A stretch of DNA of 27,913 bases. It comes from Mesotoga sp. UBA6090 (GTDB lineage Bacteria; Thermotogota; Thermotogae; Petrotogales; Kosmotogaceae). Positions within the stretch are counted from its first letter, which is position 1. Every line of letters starts with the position of its first letter. The notes beneath the pieces are model-generated. The model was given only the letters and a program-made list of their open reading frames with translations, ran no database searches and was not told the origin of the DNA. A program made the translations under genes and the position numbers. Where the stretch lies: assembly GCF_002435945.1 (NCBI RefSeq), contig NZ_DIXC01000011.1, positions 1 through 27,913 on the forward strand. The letters run 5' to 3'. This document shows positions 6,957 to 14,866 of the stretch, piece by piece.

Positions 6957-9900
6957 TCAATGATTGCAACTGTTTTCTACTAAAGGATACAACTCATCGA
7001 TTTCATTCTGAATCTCGATTGTCTTCGATATTGCAGTCACTACTTTTAGATAGTGGAGTATCTCGTCATTTGAAAGCGTTTTGCCTTTTCTGTCCTTCAG
7101 CCATTTTTCGCAGACCTTATACCCCCCGATCATATAATCCCAAATTTCGTTTTCCACACTCTCGAAATATTGGTTTTCATTTATATAAACTCTTTGGGTC
7201 GTCGAATCGTACAAAGGTTTCTCGACGACGTTATCTCCAGAATTTGGGAATTTTGCAGTTGAGCTCTTGAGTTCTGAAGAAGTGAGAAGATGTGTCTCTA
7301 CAAGTTTTTTCCCGAGTAGAGCCACCTCTTCAATGAGTGAAAAGTCTTCTGCTATTGGAATTCGAGGAAAATCACTCTTCAGAAACTCACCAAACCGGTC
7401 CTTGTACTCATTGCACGACATGACTGCAATGATGTAGTTGAAGAAGATCTCGGGCGACTCGCTCAGCTTCAGTTTTCTATCAAACTCCTTCACGAAATCA
7501 ACGCTGTAATTAGGTTGAGGCTTTCTTCCAAATAATGTCCTATGTTGATTCGCTTCAATCCTGTAAAGTGGGAATACATACATAGAATCCTGTGCATTAT
7601 CAAGGCAATGAACGTCGACTATTTGATCACTTGAAAAGGAGTAGTTGTTGCTCAGTCCGCGGTTCAATCTAGTACAAATCAGAGCAGTATTCGGAATTTC
7701 GAGGAGATTCTGCATAATCTCTGTTCTGTCAAAATCAACTGCGTCCCTATGATAGAAGATCCATCTGAAGTCAAAGGGTCTATATAGAGTCTTGATCACC
7801 CTGCTTTCCCAATAAGGATCTTCCATTATCCTTCTCCGCTTTTCAGATAATCTCCAGTCCCTGTTATCTTTAAGGTCAAACATCATTCGCACAGTTTCGT
7901 CATCAAGCCGGGGATCAAGAAATTGACGAATCTTGTTGATCAGAACGTTCTTATCGAAATTAACTACGAAATGATCTCGGTGCGTTTTTATGCCGCTGCT
8001 GTAGGCTTCGAAAATCCTCGAAACTGGCACAAGCCTGTTGTACATGTGAAGCTGTTCTGAATTTCTCAAACTGAAGAAGAATTGAGGTTTGCGGGGTTCA
8101 AGCTTCTCCCACACAGTAGTGGTTGTGTCTTTGCAAGCGAGTTCAGCATATTTCTCTTCTCTTCTCCCCCAAAGATCGCTACGAAAGACCCCCCTGTTTT
8201 CCTGATCATGCTTCACGAGAATCACAATAGCTACTCCAGTCCTTATATCAAATACATTTTCGTCCTTAGAACCGTCTGGGCACTTCCCTCTTCGAAGAAG
8301 ATTTCCGTGGAGATCGAGTATATAGATCTCATTGAAGGACTTCGCAAGCGATTCTCGCATACCCCTGAAGATCGGCCCATCAAGATAATTATGATTAGTT
8401 ATGAACCCTACTACTCCTTTGCCTGCTTGGTCTATCTTATGCTGCGCAAATCGCAGAAACTTCACGTAATCATCCGAAAGAGGCTGAATGTTCTTCTCAG
8501 ATCTTACAGCCTCTTTGTAGTCGTTCATGATATCCTCAATGAACTCAGACTTGTTGTCTGAACTAACAGAGTACGGAGGATTTCCTAGGATTACGAGAAT
8601 CTCTGCCTTCTCCTTGACCTGCAGTGCAAGCACAGATTCTCTCGAAAGAGAGGCTGTCCCGGGGAGTTTTGTCTGCAGTACCTTGTGTTTCTCAAGTGTA
8701 TTAGTCAAGTACAACTTGAATCTCTCATCATCTCCCAACCGATACCCAAGCTCTTCAATAAAGAAAGACATCTTCAGATGTCCAATTGCATAGGGTGCCA
8801 TCATGAGTTCAAAGGCATAGAAGTCTTGCATTATGTGATCTCTTATCAGCCCTTTGACCGTTCCTTCACCATATTTCTGAGTGAATTCTTCAACTGCTAA
8901 CTTAGCGGCCTGCGCAAGGAATGTCATGGTACCAGCTGCAGGATCAAGAACGGTTACTCCTTCACTTGCAAAGCCGTCAGCTTTTCCGAACTTCTCTTTT
9001 AGAATAGTATTCAATGACCTTACTATGTAAGAGACTACCGGTTCGGGCGTATAGTAGACTCCTCGCTTCTCCCTTGTGCTGGGGTCATATTCTGCTAGAA
9101 AAGTCTCATAGAAATGAATTATTGGATCTGAACCTCTTCCTTCGTGATAAAAGCGATCAAGAATGCCTTTTACATCTGCGACGCCAAGTATGGCAGAGAT
9201 ATCGTCCACCATCCATTCCATCGACTTTGAGATCTTGCCCATTGAGATATACTTAAAAATATCGCTCAGTATCCCGATGCTCTTGGGAATATATGAATAA
9301 GCAAGCTGCCTACTAAAACCATTGGTTGCACGTGTCCTTGCAGCGAAAAGACCATAAGTTATTGTCTGAGAATACAAGTCCGCAAAGCCTTCGACCGTCA
9401 GATCGGAAATCAAGTAGTCCTTGAAAGCTTCGTAGAATCCCTCAAGATCTTCAGAATCGGCATTCCCGCTTTCGAGTTCTACTCTTATTATTTCGTCCCT
9501 AAGAAACCGGGTCCTCTTGGCCAGCTCTGTTGCCAAACTCTTAGCGCTCAATACCCTGGGGGTTGATGATTCGAAGAAACCTTCAAGAAGTCGAAGAGTA
9601 CCGCTTTCATCCTGCACAGGAGGGACCCTGTTCATCGAAAACATGATATTTGAATAGGCCAGTAGAGAGCTCATTCTCTTCTCCCCATCTATGAACAAAC
9701 GAAACTCAAAGAAGTTAGTTAGTATCAGACAATGAAAGGTTGATCTGTAGCGTTTCAGTTGCTCAGAGTTCTCAACTGAGTCCAAATTTACGGACGGCTC
9801 TTTAGCCTCAATATATCCGATTATGTTCTGCTTTCCGTCCCAGATTCTGAAATCGGGATTCCCTGCCTCCGTTTGTTTAGGAAGAGTAGTAACACTGGCC

Positions 9901-10022
9901 TTTATGTTTTTCTCGGCAGCATAATCATTTAGAAGTCTCTCAAGAACCGAGTAATAGCTCTCTTCCCTTGCATCTCCATGTCTAAACTTCTCGAAGATCC
10001 CTTTCAAGTAGGCTTCAAACAA
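6957..10022 (-). CDS. Single-chain restriction-modification enzyme (N6-adenine methyltransferase with nuclease)
   Basis: A 1021-residue protein. The N-terminus has PDFR (56-59) and IEAK (71-74), fitting a PD-(D/E)xK nuclease with Asp57, Glu72 and Lys74. A helical linker is followed by GVYYTPEPVVSYIV (321-334), the SAM-binding motif TVLDPAAGTMTFL (around 357-369) and the catalytic NPPY (481-484) of adenine methyltransferases. The C-terminal 400 residues resemble the target-recognition region of Type ISP (LlaGI/LlaBIII) enzymes. No helicase motifs lie between nuclease and methylase, so it is more like a Type IIG/IIL architecture. TTG 10022 is used as start because AAGGGGGGT precedes it. Such an enzyme would methylate host DNA and cut unmodified foreign DNA; no separate specificity subunit is nearby. 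Confidence 0.8.
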   Translation of the reverse strand: MFEAYLKGIFEKFRHGDAREESYYSVLERLLNDYAAEKNIKASVTTLPKQTEAGNPDFRIWDGKQNIIGYIEAKEPSVNLDSVENSEQLKRYRSTFHCLILTNFFEFRLFIDGEKRMSSLLAYSNIMFSMNRVPPVQDESGTLRLLEGFFESSTPRVLSAKSLATELAKRTRFLRDEIIRVELESGNADSEDLEGFYEAFKDYLISDLTVEGFADLYSQTITYGLFAARTRATNGFSRQLAYSYIPKSIGILSDIFKYISMGKISKSMEWMVDDISAILGVADVKGILDRFYHEGRGSDPIIHFYETFLAEYDPSTREKRGVYYTPEPVVSYIVRSLNTILKEKFGKADGFASEGVTVLDPAAGTMTFLAQAAKLAVEEFTQKYGEGTVKGLIRDHIMQDFYAFELMMAPYAIGHLKMSFFIEELGYRLGDDERFKLYLTNTLEKHKVLQTKLPGTASLSRESVLALQVKEKAEILVILGNPPYSVSSDNKSEFIEDIMNDYKEAVRSEKNIQPLSDDYVKFLRFAQHKIDQAGKGVVGFITNHNYLDGPIFRGMRESLAKSFNEIYILDLHGNLLRRGKCPDGSKDENVFDIRTGVAIVILVKHDQENRGVFRSDLWGRREEKYAELACKDTTTTVWEKLEPRKPQFFFSLRNSEQLHMYNRLVPVSRIFEAYSSGIKTHRDHFVVNFDKNVLINKIRQFLDPRLDDETVRMMFDLKDNRDWRLSEKRRRIMEDPYWESRVIKTLYRPFDFRWIFYHRDAVDFDRTEIMQNLLEIPNTALICTRLNRGLSNNYSFSSDQIVDVHCLDNAQDSMYVFPLYRIEANQHRTLFGRKPQPNYSVDFVKEFDRKLKLSESPEIFFNYIIAVMSCNEYKDRFGEFLKSDFPRIPIAEDFSLIEEVALLGKKLVETHLLTSSELKSSTAKFPNSGDNVVEKPLYDSTTQRVYINENQYFESVENEIWDYMIGGYKVCEKWLKDRKGKTLSNDEILHYLKVVTAISKTIEIQNEIDELYPLVENSCNH

Positions 10023-10272
10023 GACTAACCCCCCTTAGCTTGTTGACTTATTTCCATTGTAGCGTATTCTTCATAATATTCGACGCTTGTAGTTTATGAA
10101 TTATCCGGAAACCTATACTGCCAATATGTCCATGGTTTTTAATGGGGGTCTCCAACTTTTGGATAACATAAGCCGAGATTATCCGGAGGTTTTGTTTTGA
10201 AAGTTAAGTCGTGTAGAATTACTATACGTTTTCCAGTTTATTGCGGCTGCAATCAGTTGAAGGGAGATAAGG
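10023..10272. promoter_or_regulatory. Divergent intergenic region with repeated TTATCCGGA boxes
   Basis: Lies between the restriction enzyme and the small plus-strand gene. TTATCCGGA occurs twice in direct orientation (10101-10109 and 10179-10187), and GGATAA (10161-10166) pairs with TTATCC (10179-10184) around a 12-base centre. This may be an operator controlling the restriction enzyme or its neighbour; no matching regulator is known here. Confidence 0.3.
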
Positions 10273-10533
10273 ATGCCGGAAATCCAAGATATCGAGATCA
10301 TTCGCGTTATGTGGAGAGATTACCATGGCAAGAAAGACTATTATGTGGCAATTCTTGGCAGAAATGTGGCATCTCGGGAGTATGTCACTTTCGAGTCACG
10401 CTCCTTTACAGATCAAGACGTTGATGAGCTCAAGACAACTCTCGTAGAAGGCAGAAGGGTCAGAATCAGCTCAGAAAACGGAATCAGATTCTTGGAAGTG
10501 AATCACTTCAGACTCTATGAAAGCCGTCCTTAG
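10273..10533 (+). CDS. Small protein of unknown function (86 aa)
   Basis: Not recognised. The product is soluble and mixed in charge, starts MPEIQDIEIIRVMWRDYHG and alternates predicted strands with a helix around TDQDVDELKTTLVEG, suggesting a compact alpha/beta fold. ATG is preceded by AGGGAGATAAGG, which supports translation. It stands alone between the divergent restriction enzyme and an AT-rich gene-free stretch. Its position next to a restriction gene would suit a regulator or inhibitor, but nothing in the sequence (no helix-turn-helix) shows that. Confidence 0.55.
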   Translation: MPEIQDIEIIRVMWRDYHGKKDYYVAILGRNVASREYVTFESRSFTDQDVDELKTTLVEGRRVRISSENGIRFLEVNHFRLYESRP

Positions 10534-10917
10534 GAGCTGGTCATCACTCTTCTCTTATAACGTATTAGTGAGCTTTGTGAGCTAAGTTTCCAGACACAAT
10601 GGTGATCTTACGGGATCCGTTGGGATAGCAAAGAAGTATTTGCTTAAGCCACCGCAAGATGATTGGTGAAACTGCTTTCAGGTGTTTTTTGGGACGGTGT
10701 GATTGTGTTTTGGAATGTGTTAGGTTCACAAAGAAACTTCAAGTTGTCGAAATGGGAGCAACGAATTGCGAACATATGAGGTTTCACCGATAAACATCGG
10801 GGACAGTAATTCAACTTGCATATATATGTAACGCAAAAGCAACATATTATATGCCATTATGTTATATAATTATGATAGTGAGAATTGAGGTCAGGATTTC
10901 CTGATGCCCAGGGTTTA
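10534..10917. other. Gene-free, increasingly AT-rich stretch
   Basis: No gene with a ribosome site was found. The sequence CATCGGGGACAGTAATTCA (10795-10813) resembles the CGGGGACAGT ends associated with some IS200-like/REP elements, but no partner end was located. After 10810 the composition becomes strongly AT-rich. Confidence 0.35.
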
Positions 10918-11094
10918 ATGTTTCTATTATGTATGTTAATGTATCTACAATTAATTATCTGTTTGATTTTAAACTGCAGCAGAGTCAATAGTGAGGTGTT
11001 ATATATGATCAGAATAGCAGATTTGCTTCTAAGGATTGTTGATTTGATAAATGGAATTGTAATGAATTTGGCAGAAACATTAATCCTGGCCTGA
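10918..11094 (+). CDS. Possible small hydrophobic peptide (58 aa, or 29 aa from an internal start)
   Basis: A short open frame begins at ATG 10918 with a hydrophobic segment (FLLCMLMYLQLIICLILN), and a better-supported start at ATG 11005, six bases after GAGGTG (10993-10998), gives a 29-residue amphipathic peptide MIRIADLLLRIVDLINGIV followed by MNLAETLILA. Small membrane-active peptides of this size occur among type I toxins and leaderless bacteriocins, but nothing else here identifies such a role. The AT-rich context makes chance frames more likely, so confidence is low. Confidence 0.3.
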   Translation: MFLLCMLMYLQLIICLILNCSRVNSEVLYMIRIADLLLRIVDLINGIVMNLAETLILA

Positions 11095-11201
11095 GTTTGC
11101 ATGCGAAGCTTCCTTTGTGGTTCAAGAGATTTCTGCAAATAACAAGTTGTTATGACTGATGTGGTTACACTTTTATGCGTGACTGGATTGCTTTTCTTTT
11201 T

Positions 11202-11345
11202 TCAATACGTCCTAACGCTATTTCTTTCCTCAACCTTTCCACCTGAATCCTTCTTATGATGTCCTCCTTCAAAAATCGGTTTTGGTGGAAGAACCGAAGA
11301 ATGCGGTTCAGGTTTCGGTTTTTCAGGTTTGGACTTCTTGCTCAT
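11202..11345 (-). CDS. Small Pro/Lys-rich hydrophilic peptide (47 aa)
   Basis: ATG at 11345 is preceded by GAGGGAGG and lies 12 bases after the stop of the membrane-protein gene, so it looks like the third gene of the HD-GYP/membrane-protein operon. The product starts MSKKSKPEKPKPEPHSS, continues with a proline-rich PPKPIFEGGHHKKDSGG segment and ends NSVRTY. It is highly basic, likely disordered, and has no signal peptide, membrane segment or cysteine. Family unknown. The good ribosome site and tight spacing support expression; the protein-like composition alone would not. Confidence 0.5.
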   Translation of the reverse strand: MSKKSKPEKPKPEPHSSVLPPKPIFEGGHHKKDSGGKVEERNSVRTY

Positions 11346-11357
11346 GACATTCCTCCC

Positions 11358-12041
11358 TCAACTATCCCAAATTTCCCTTATGATGATTACTACAAGAAAT
11401 AACGCTAGGACAGAAAGGTTCAGTACTGCCAGTAAAGATGAGATTGATAGGCAGCTCGCTTTCTTATCATTGCTGAGCTTGTTCGGTTGCACTTCATCAA
11501 CGTAGTAAGCAATTAGGTGCTTGCAAAGATCGTCATACGATTTACTTGCAGTGCAGTCAATCTCTGCTCTACTTATCATTGAAATTGCGAAGACCTTTGG
11601 GCGCAAACCCAATACAGCAAAAAACAATCCCAAGAACGAAAGAATTACACTCGAGGCAAGCAAGTGCATACTCAGTAAATACGTTGATTTCATCATCTCA
11701 AAAAACGTAGAAACGACAATCGCTTCTGCACCAAACAGTATTGAGTAGAAGAGAATGAAACTGGTTGCTTTTGCGTCCAGTTTGTCACTCAGTTCGAGCT
11801 GATAGTAGAAAATCCTCTCCGTCTCTTCAAGTAGCAATTCAAGATTCCTTTCAGAATCAGGTTCTTGACGAATAACTGTGTAATTATCCAAAGCTTTCAC
11901 TCCCAATAGTATGGAGGTCTTGCTACTGAATTCTAGCACATGAGTAAACACAATCGCGTCAGAGGAAACTTGCCAAGATGGCAGTCCCTTGAACGGATTG
12001 CTTTTCGTTTGATCAAACCTGTCTAGAACCAAGAAAATCAC
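11358..12041 (-). CDS. Three-TM membrane protein, PycTM/DUF5706-like
   Basis: A 227-residue protein with membrane segments at about 94-113, 121-146 and 198-222. Just before the first is FYYQLELSDKLDAKATSFI, resembling the 'E..D.KA' signature that precedes the membrane pair in PycTM (DUF5706)-type effectors of Pycsar systems; the third segment and the connecting cytoplasmic helix (residues 150-197) also fit that class. In Pycsar, cyclic nucleotides trigger such proteins to damage the membrane; no cyclase is seen here, so an effector role is inference. GTG 12041 overlaps the HD-GYP stop (GTGA), indicating translational coupling. A SLATT-type or unrelated membrane protein is possible. Confidence 0.5.
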   Translation of the reverse strand: MIFLVLDRFDQTKSNPFKGLPSWQVSSDAIVFTHVLEFSSKTSILLGVKALDNYTVIRQEPDSERNLELLLEETERIFYYQLELSDKLDAKATSFILFYSILFGAEAIVVSTFFEMMKSTYLLSMHLLASSVILSFLGLFFAVLGLRPKVFAISMISRAEIDCTASKSYDDLCKHLIAYYVDEVQPNKLSNDKKASCLSISSLLAVLNLSVLALFLVVIIIREIWDS

Positions 12042-13282
12042 TCACACCCTATCCCACAACACTTTTCCGGATTTCTCCCGCGAAGTTCCGGCTCAAGTTC
12101 AGGGAGGATCTCTATGAGCGCAGAGACTATACCCTGATCAAGAGGCATTTCAGTCATCATGTCGACAGCTTGCGCAAAGGAGTAAGCGTCTCGGTAAGGT
12201 CTGTCAGCCGTGAGGGCTTCGAAGACATCGGCCACGGCAATGATCTTAGCCTCTAGCGGTATTTGATCCCCCTTCAGACCCTGAGGATATCCCGTACCGT
12301 CTTCCCTTTCATGGTGCATATAGGCGTAAGGAATGAACTTCTTCAGGTACTTGAAGTGTTGAAGCACTTCTTTTCCGTGCTCTGGATGTCCTTGAATGAC
12401 TTCCCTTTCAATCTCATCGAGCGGTCCTCTTTTTCTCAAGATCTTGTGAGATATCCCGATTTTTCCTATATCATGAAGTTTCGCACCGTTAACGATTTCC
12501 CGGATCTTCTTTCCCCGCAATCCAATTCTCTTTGCAAGAAGTCCGGCGATCTTCGACACATTCTTAGAATGGAAGGCGGTATATGAGTCTTCCATCTCCC
12601 ACAAATACGTGATCTCCTGAAGACCATGCATCTCATAGTATCTGGAAAGACCTAGAGCCAGCACTTCCATCATGAACAAGACACCAATTATCCCGGCCGC
12701 CAAAGCGTGGAAAATCAGCCACTTCGTGAGGTCGTATCCTTTTACTTCAGCCCTCAGCCCATAGGCAAAAGACTTTGATCCTCCGGAAGTTAAGCTTACT
12801 CTTTCATCCAGATGCATCTCCGAGAGCAAAGCATCTTTGTCAATTCTCGCAATCACGACCCGGTCAGAGATCTCATTTTCCATAAGGCTGTCATAGATAT
12901 TGAAATAAAGATAGAGCTCTTGATCAACTGTTGAAAGCTTGTACGTCTCTTGAGTAGGTATGTCTGGTGGTCTGCTTATTAGCCTAGCAGACCTTATCCC
13001 CGGGAAATCCTCCTGAATCTCGCTAAGCATCTCTTTAACAAACTCTTCATCTCCAGAAGACACCGCATTGTACATTGCGCGCCATTGGAAATAACCTACA
13101 CTAAGAGTTGATGCCAGATTTTCGACAGATGTTTCAAAAATCCCTGAGTATATCTTCTGTGTATAGTCTATAGCTTCATTCTGAAAGACGTGGTACGGAA
13201 GCATCATTAGAAGAACAGTAACAACGAAAACGAATATGACTAGCGTAGGACGGATATACCTAAGCTCGTCAAATCCTTTCAT
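12038..13282 (-). CDS. Membrane-anchored HD-GYP domain protein (cyclic-di-GMP phosphodiesterase type)
   Basis: A 414-residue protein with a first membrane segment at 11-30, an extracytoplasmic sensor of about 150 residues, a second segment at 187-212, then a cytoplasmic HD-GYP domain. Catalytic signatures are complete: LHDIGKIGI (HD at 270-271), GHPEHGKEVL (around 298-307) and HHEREDGTGYP (323-333). HD-GYP domains hydrolyse c-di-GMP or related cyclic dinucleotides. The C-terminus ends EKCCGIGCE, an unusual cysteine-rich tail. ATG 13282 is chosen because GGGAGGTGG precedes it, rather than a TTG eight codons upstream. It is the first gene of a coupled operon with the membrane protein and the 47-aa peptide. 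Confidence 0.85.
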   Translation of the reverse strand: MKGFDELRYIRPTLVIFVFVVTVLLMMLPYHVFQNEAIDYTQKIYSGIFETSVENLASTLSVGYFQWRAMYNAVSSGDEEFVKEMLSEIQEDFPGIRSARLISRPPDIPTQETYKLSTVDQELYLYFNIYDSLMENEISDRVVIARIDKDALLSEMHLDERVSLTSGGSKSFAYGLRAEVKGYDLTKWLIFHALAAGIIGVLFMMEVLALGLSRYYEMHGLQEITYLWEMEDSYTAFHSKNVSKIAGLLAKRIGLRGKKIREIVNGAKLHDIGKIGISHKILRKRGPLDEIEREVIQGHPEHGKEVLQHFKYLKKFIPYAYMHHEREDGTGYPQGLKGDQIPLEAKIIAVADVFEALTADRPYRDAYSFAQAVDMMTEMPLDQGIVSALIEILPELEPELRGRNPEKCCGIGCE

Positions 13283-13306
13283 GTTCCACCTCCCATTGCT
13301 TTGCAA

Positions 13307-13495
13307 AGCTTCACACGTTTTGTTTAATCATATCACCTAATCTTTCGATATAAACACAAGGGTAATAACTGTAACCATCTTGAGAGCTTGACACCTCTTC
13401 GGTGCTCATAAGTCGAGTTAATTAGTATGTTTTGTGTTGAATGTTAACTGATGTAAAATGACAGACGTGAAGTAATAACTTTCAGGGGGATAGCA
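13307..13495. promoter_or_regulatory. Divergent promoter region between HD-GYP operon and TcmP operon
   Basis: 189 bases separate the two divergent start sites. On the plus strand TTGTGT (about 13434) and TAAAAT, separated by 16 bases, form a plausible but weak promoter for the 91-aa gene. No strong palindromic operator was noticed. Confidence 0.3.
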
Positions 13496-13771
13496 TTGAA
13501 AAGCGGGGATTTGACCTATAAGATCCTGAGCATAAGGGATTTTGGAATAGGTATGCTTAGAAGAAATGTTAAGGTCCAGCTATCTGAGAATAGGCCATCA
13601 GAAGATAAGCTAAGGGAAATTACCGAAAGGATCTGGCAAGAAAATGGCCAGGACGTTGAGGAACTCACTACGGTGTTCTATTTACCGGGAACGAATACCA
13701 GGTCGGTGGCATATGCGTTCGGGGGATGTATGAAGAACGGTAGATGCTATTCAACCTATTTCGAATGGTAA
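13496..13771 (+). CDS. Small alpha/beta protein of unknown function (91 aa)
   Basis: The start is TTG with AGGGGGATA upstream. The sequence begins with a strand-rich YKILSIRDFGIGMLRRNVKVQL, a helix (EDKLREITERIWQENG), then LTTVFYLPG and an aromatic, Gly-rich end (AYAFGGCMKNGRCYSTYFEW). This order recalls a widespread domain of unknown function (possibly the DUF4875 type) with an early beta hairpin, a helix and a final '..W' strand; the assignment is tentative. Two cysteines near the end (GGCMKNGRC) are unusual. It lies 27 bases before TcmP and is probably co-transcribed with it. Confidence 0.6.
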   Translation: MKSGDLTYKILSIRDFGIGMLRRNVKVQLSENRPSEDKLREITERIWQENGQDVEELTTVFYLPGTNTRSVAYAFGGCMKNGRCYSTYFEW

Positions 13772-13798
13772 TTACTCTTTAAGTTGTGGGAGGAATAA

Positions 13799-14866
13799 AT
13801 GGCAAAAAGCTGGCATCCAAAGGAGCATTCGGTAATTAAGGAGACGATCCTAGAGAAGTATCTTAGACCGTGGTTTATGAAGACATCAAGTGGATTCCGT
13901 CACGTTTTCTATTTTGATACATGTTCCGGTCCGGGAGTTTTCAAGAACGGAGTAATCGGATCACCAATAATTGCGTTAAGGAAGGCACACGAGATCTGGA
14001 AGGTTCACCCAAAGACAAAGTACCACCTCGTATTCTGCGACATTGATAGTGAAACGATAAAGACACTTGAGACCGCTATTGATGAGCTGCTCTGCGAGTT
14101 CAACGACTCCTTTTCTGATGAAGTAGTAATTAAATGTCTCAACTGCGACTTCGTGGATGACTTTCAGAAGATTCTCGGACACGCTTCGAGTCGTTCCTCC
14201 GCTTCGTTTTTCTTCATTGATCCTTACAGTGCGAGAACGGTACCCTTCATAACCCTTGTCGAAGCAACCAAGAAAAATTCCTCGGAGATTCTATTCAATT
14301 TCATGCTTTCAGACGTAAACAGGAATCTAAGATTCTGGACCAGCTCTGACGTACAGAGGATCATGGGCGATGAAAGAGCTTTGGATGGTATTGAAGATAT
14401 AGAAGAGATATCTAAGATCTTCTCATCAAACCTCAAGAAGCAAACCGGTTCTTTGATAACTAGATACTCAATGGTCAGTTCCAAAAAAAAGTCTCCATTG
14501 TACGATCTATTTCATCTAACAAAACACTGTGATGGAATCTCCATTATGAAAGAAGTAATGAGTTCATTGAGCAAGACGCCACACTACTTTTCTAACGACG
14601 ATCGATACTCCAAGGATCAGCTAACCATTTTCATGCCCGGAAGCAATTACTCATTCGCCGAGGTGTTGAGACAATTGGTTGATAGGCAGGAGATGAAGGT
14701 AGAAGAAATTTGCGACTTCATCGTCTGCAGCGACAAGTTTCAGTGGTCGAAAAAAGACGTTAGGGCGCATCTTAAAGAATTGCTTGATAATGGGCAGATC
14801 GAGGTCACTTCCGGAAGCAAAACCATAAACAAGAACTCCATCGTCAGAATAACTGAAGAAACCTAG
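13799..14866 (+). CDS. tcmP: Three-Cys-motif partner protein TcmP
   Basis: A 355-residue protein with the TcmP hallmarks: KSWHPKEHSVIKETILEKYL at the N-terminus, FYFDTCSGPGVF (a SAM/nucleotide-like glycine motif at roughly 39-50), FCDID, and FFFIDPYSARTVPF (a DPF/Y-type motif around residue 140). The C-terminal third looks like a winged-helix or Pro-poor helical region (KKDVRAHLKELLDNGQIEV). TcmP proteins are known genetically as partners of proteins with a three-cysteine motif (Gp37/Gp68, DUF5131); here that partner is adjacent and convergent, overlapping by 4 bases. The overall motif order suggests a Rossmann-like methyltransferase-type fold. GGAGG precedes the ATG. The biochemical role is unknown. 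Confidence 0.85.
   Translation: MAKSWHPKEHSVIKETILEKYLRPWFMKTSSGFRHVFYFDTCSGPGVFKNGVIGSPIIALRKAHEIWKVHPKTKYHLVFCDIDSETIKTLETAIDELLCEFNDSFSDEVVIKCLNCDFVDDFQKILGHASSRSSASFFFIDPYSARTVPFITLVEATKKNSSEILFNFMLSDVNRNLRFWTSSDVQRIMGDERALDGIEDIEEISKIFSSNLKKQTGSLITRYSMVSSKKKSPLYDLFHLTKHCDGISIMKEVMSSLSKTPHYFSNDDRYSKDQLTIFMPGSNYSFAEVLRQLVDRQEMKVEEICDFIVCSDKFQWSKKDVRAHLKELLDNGQIEVTSGSKTINKNSIVRITEET

Noticed and set aside
10857..11138. 93-residue minus-strand frame in the AT-rich stretch
   Set aside because: No ribosome site and low-complexity Ile/Asn-rich composition expected by chance in AT-rich DNA; the opposite strand has a better-supported small frame.
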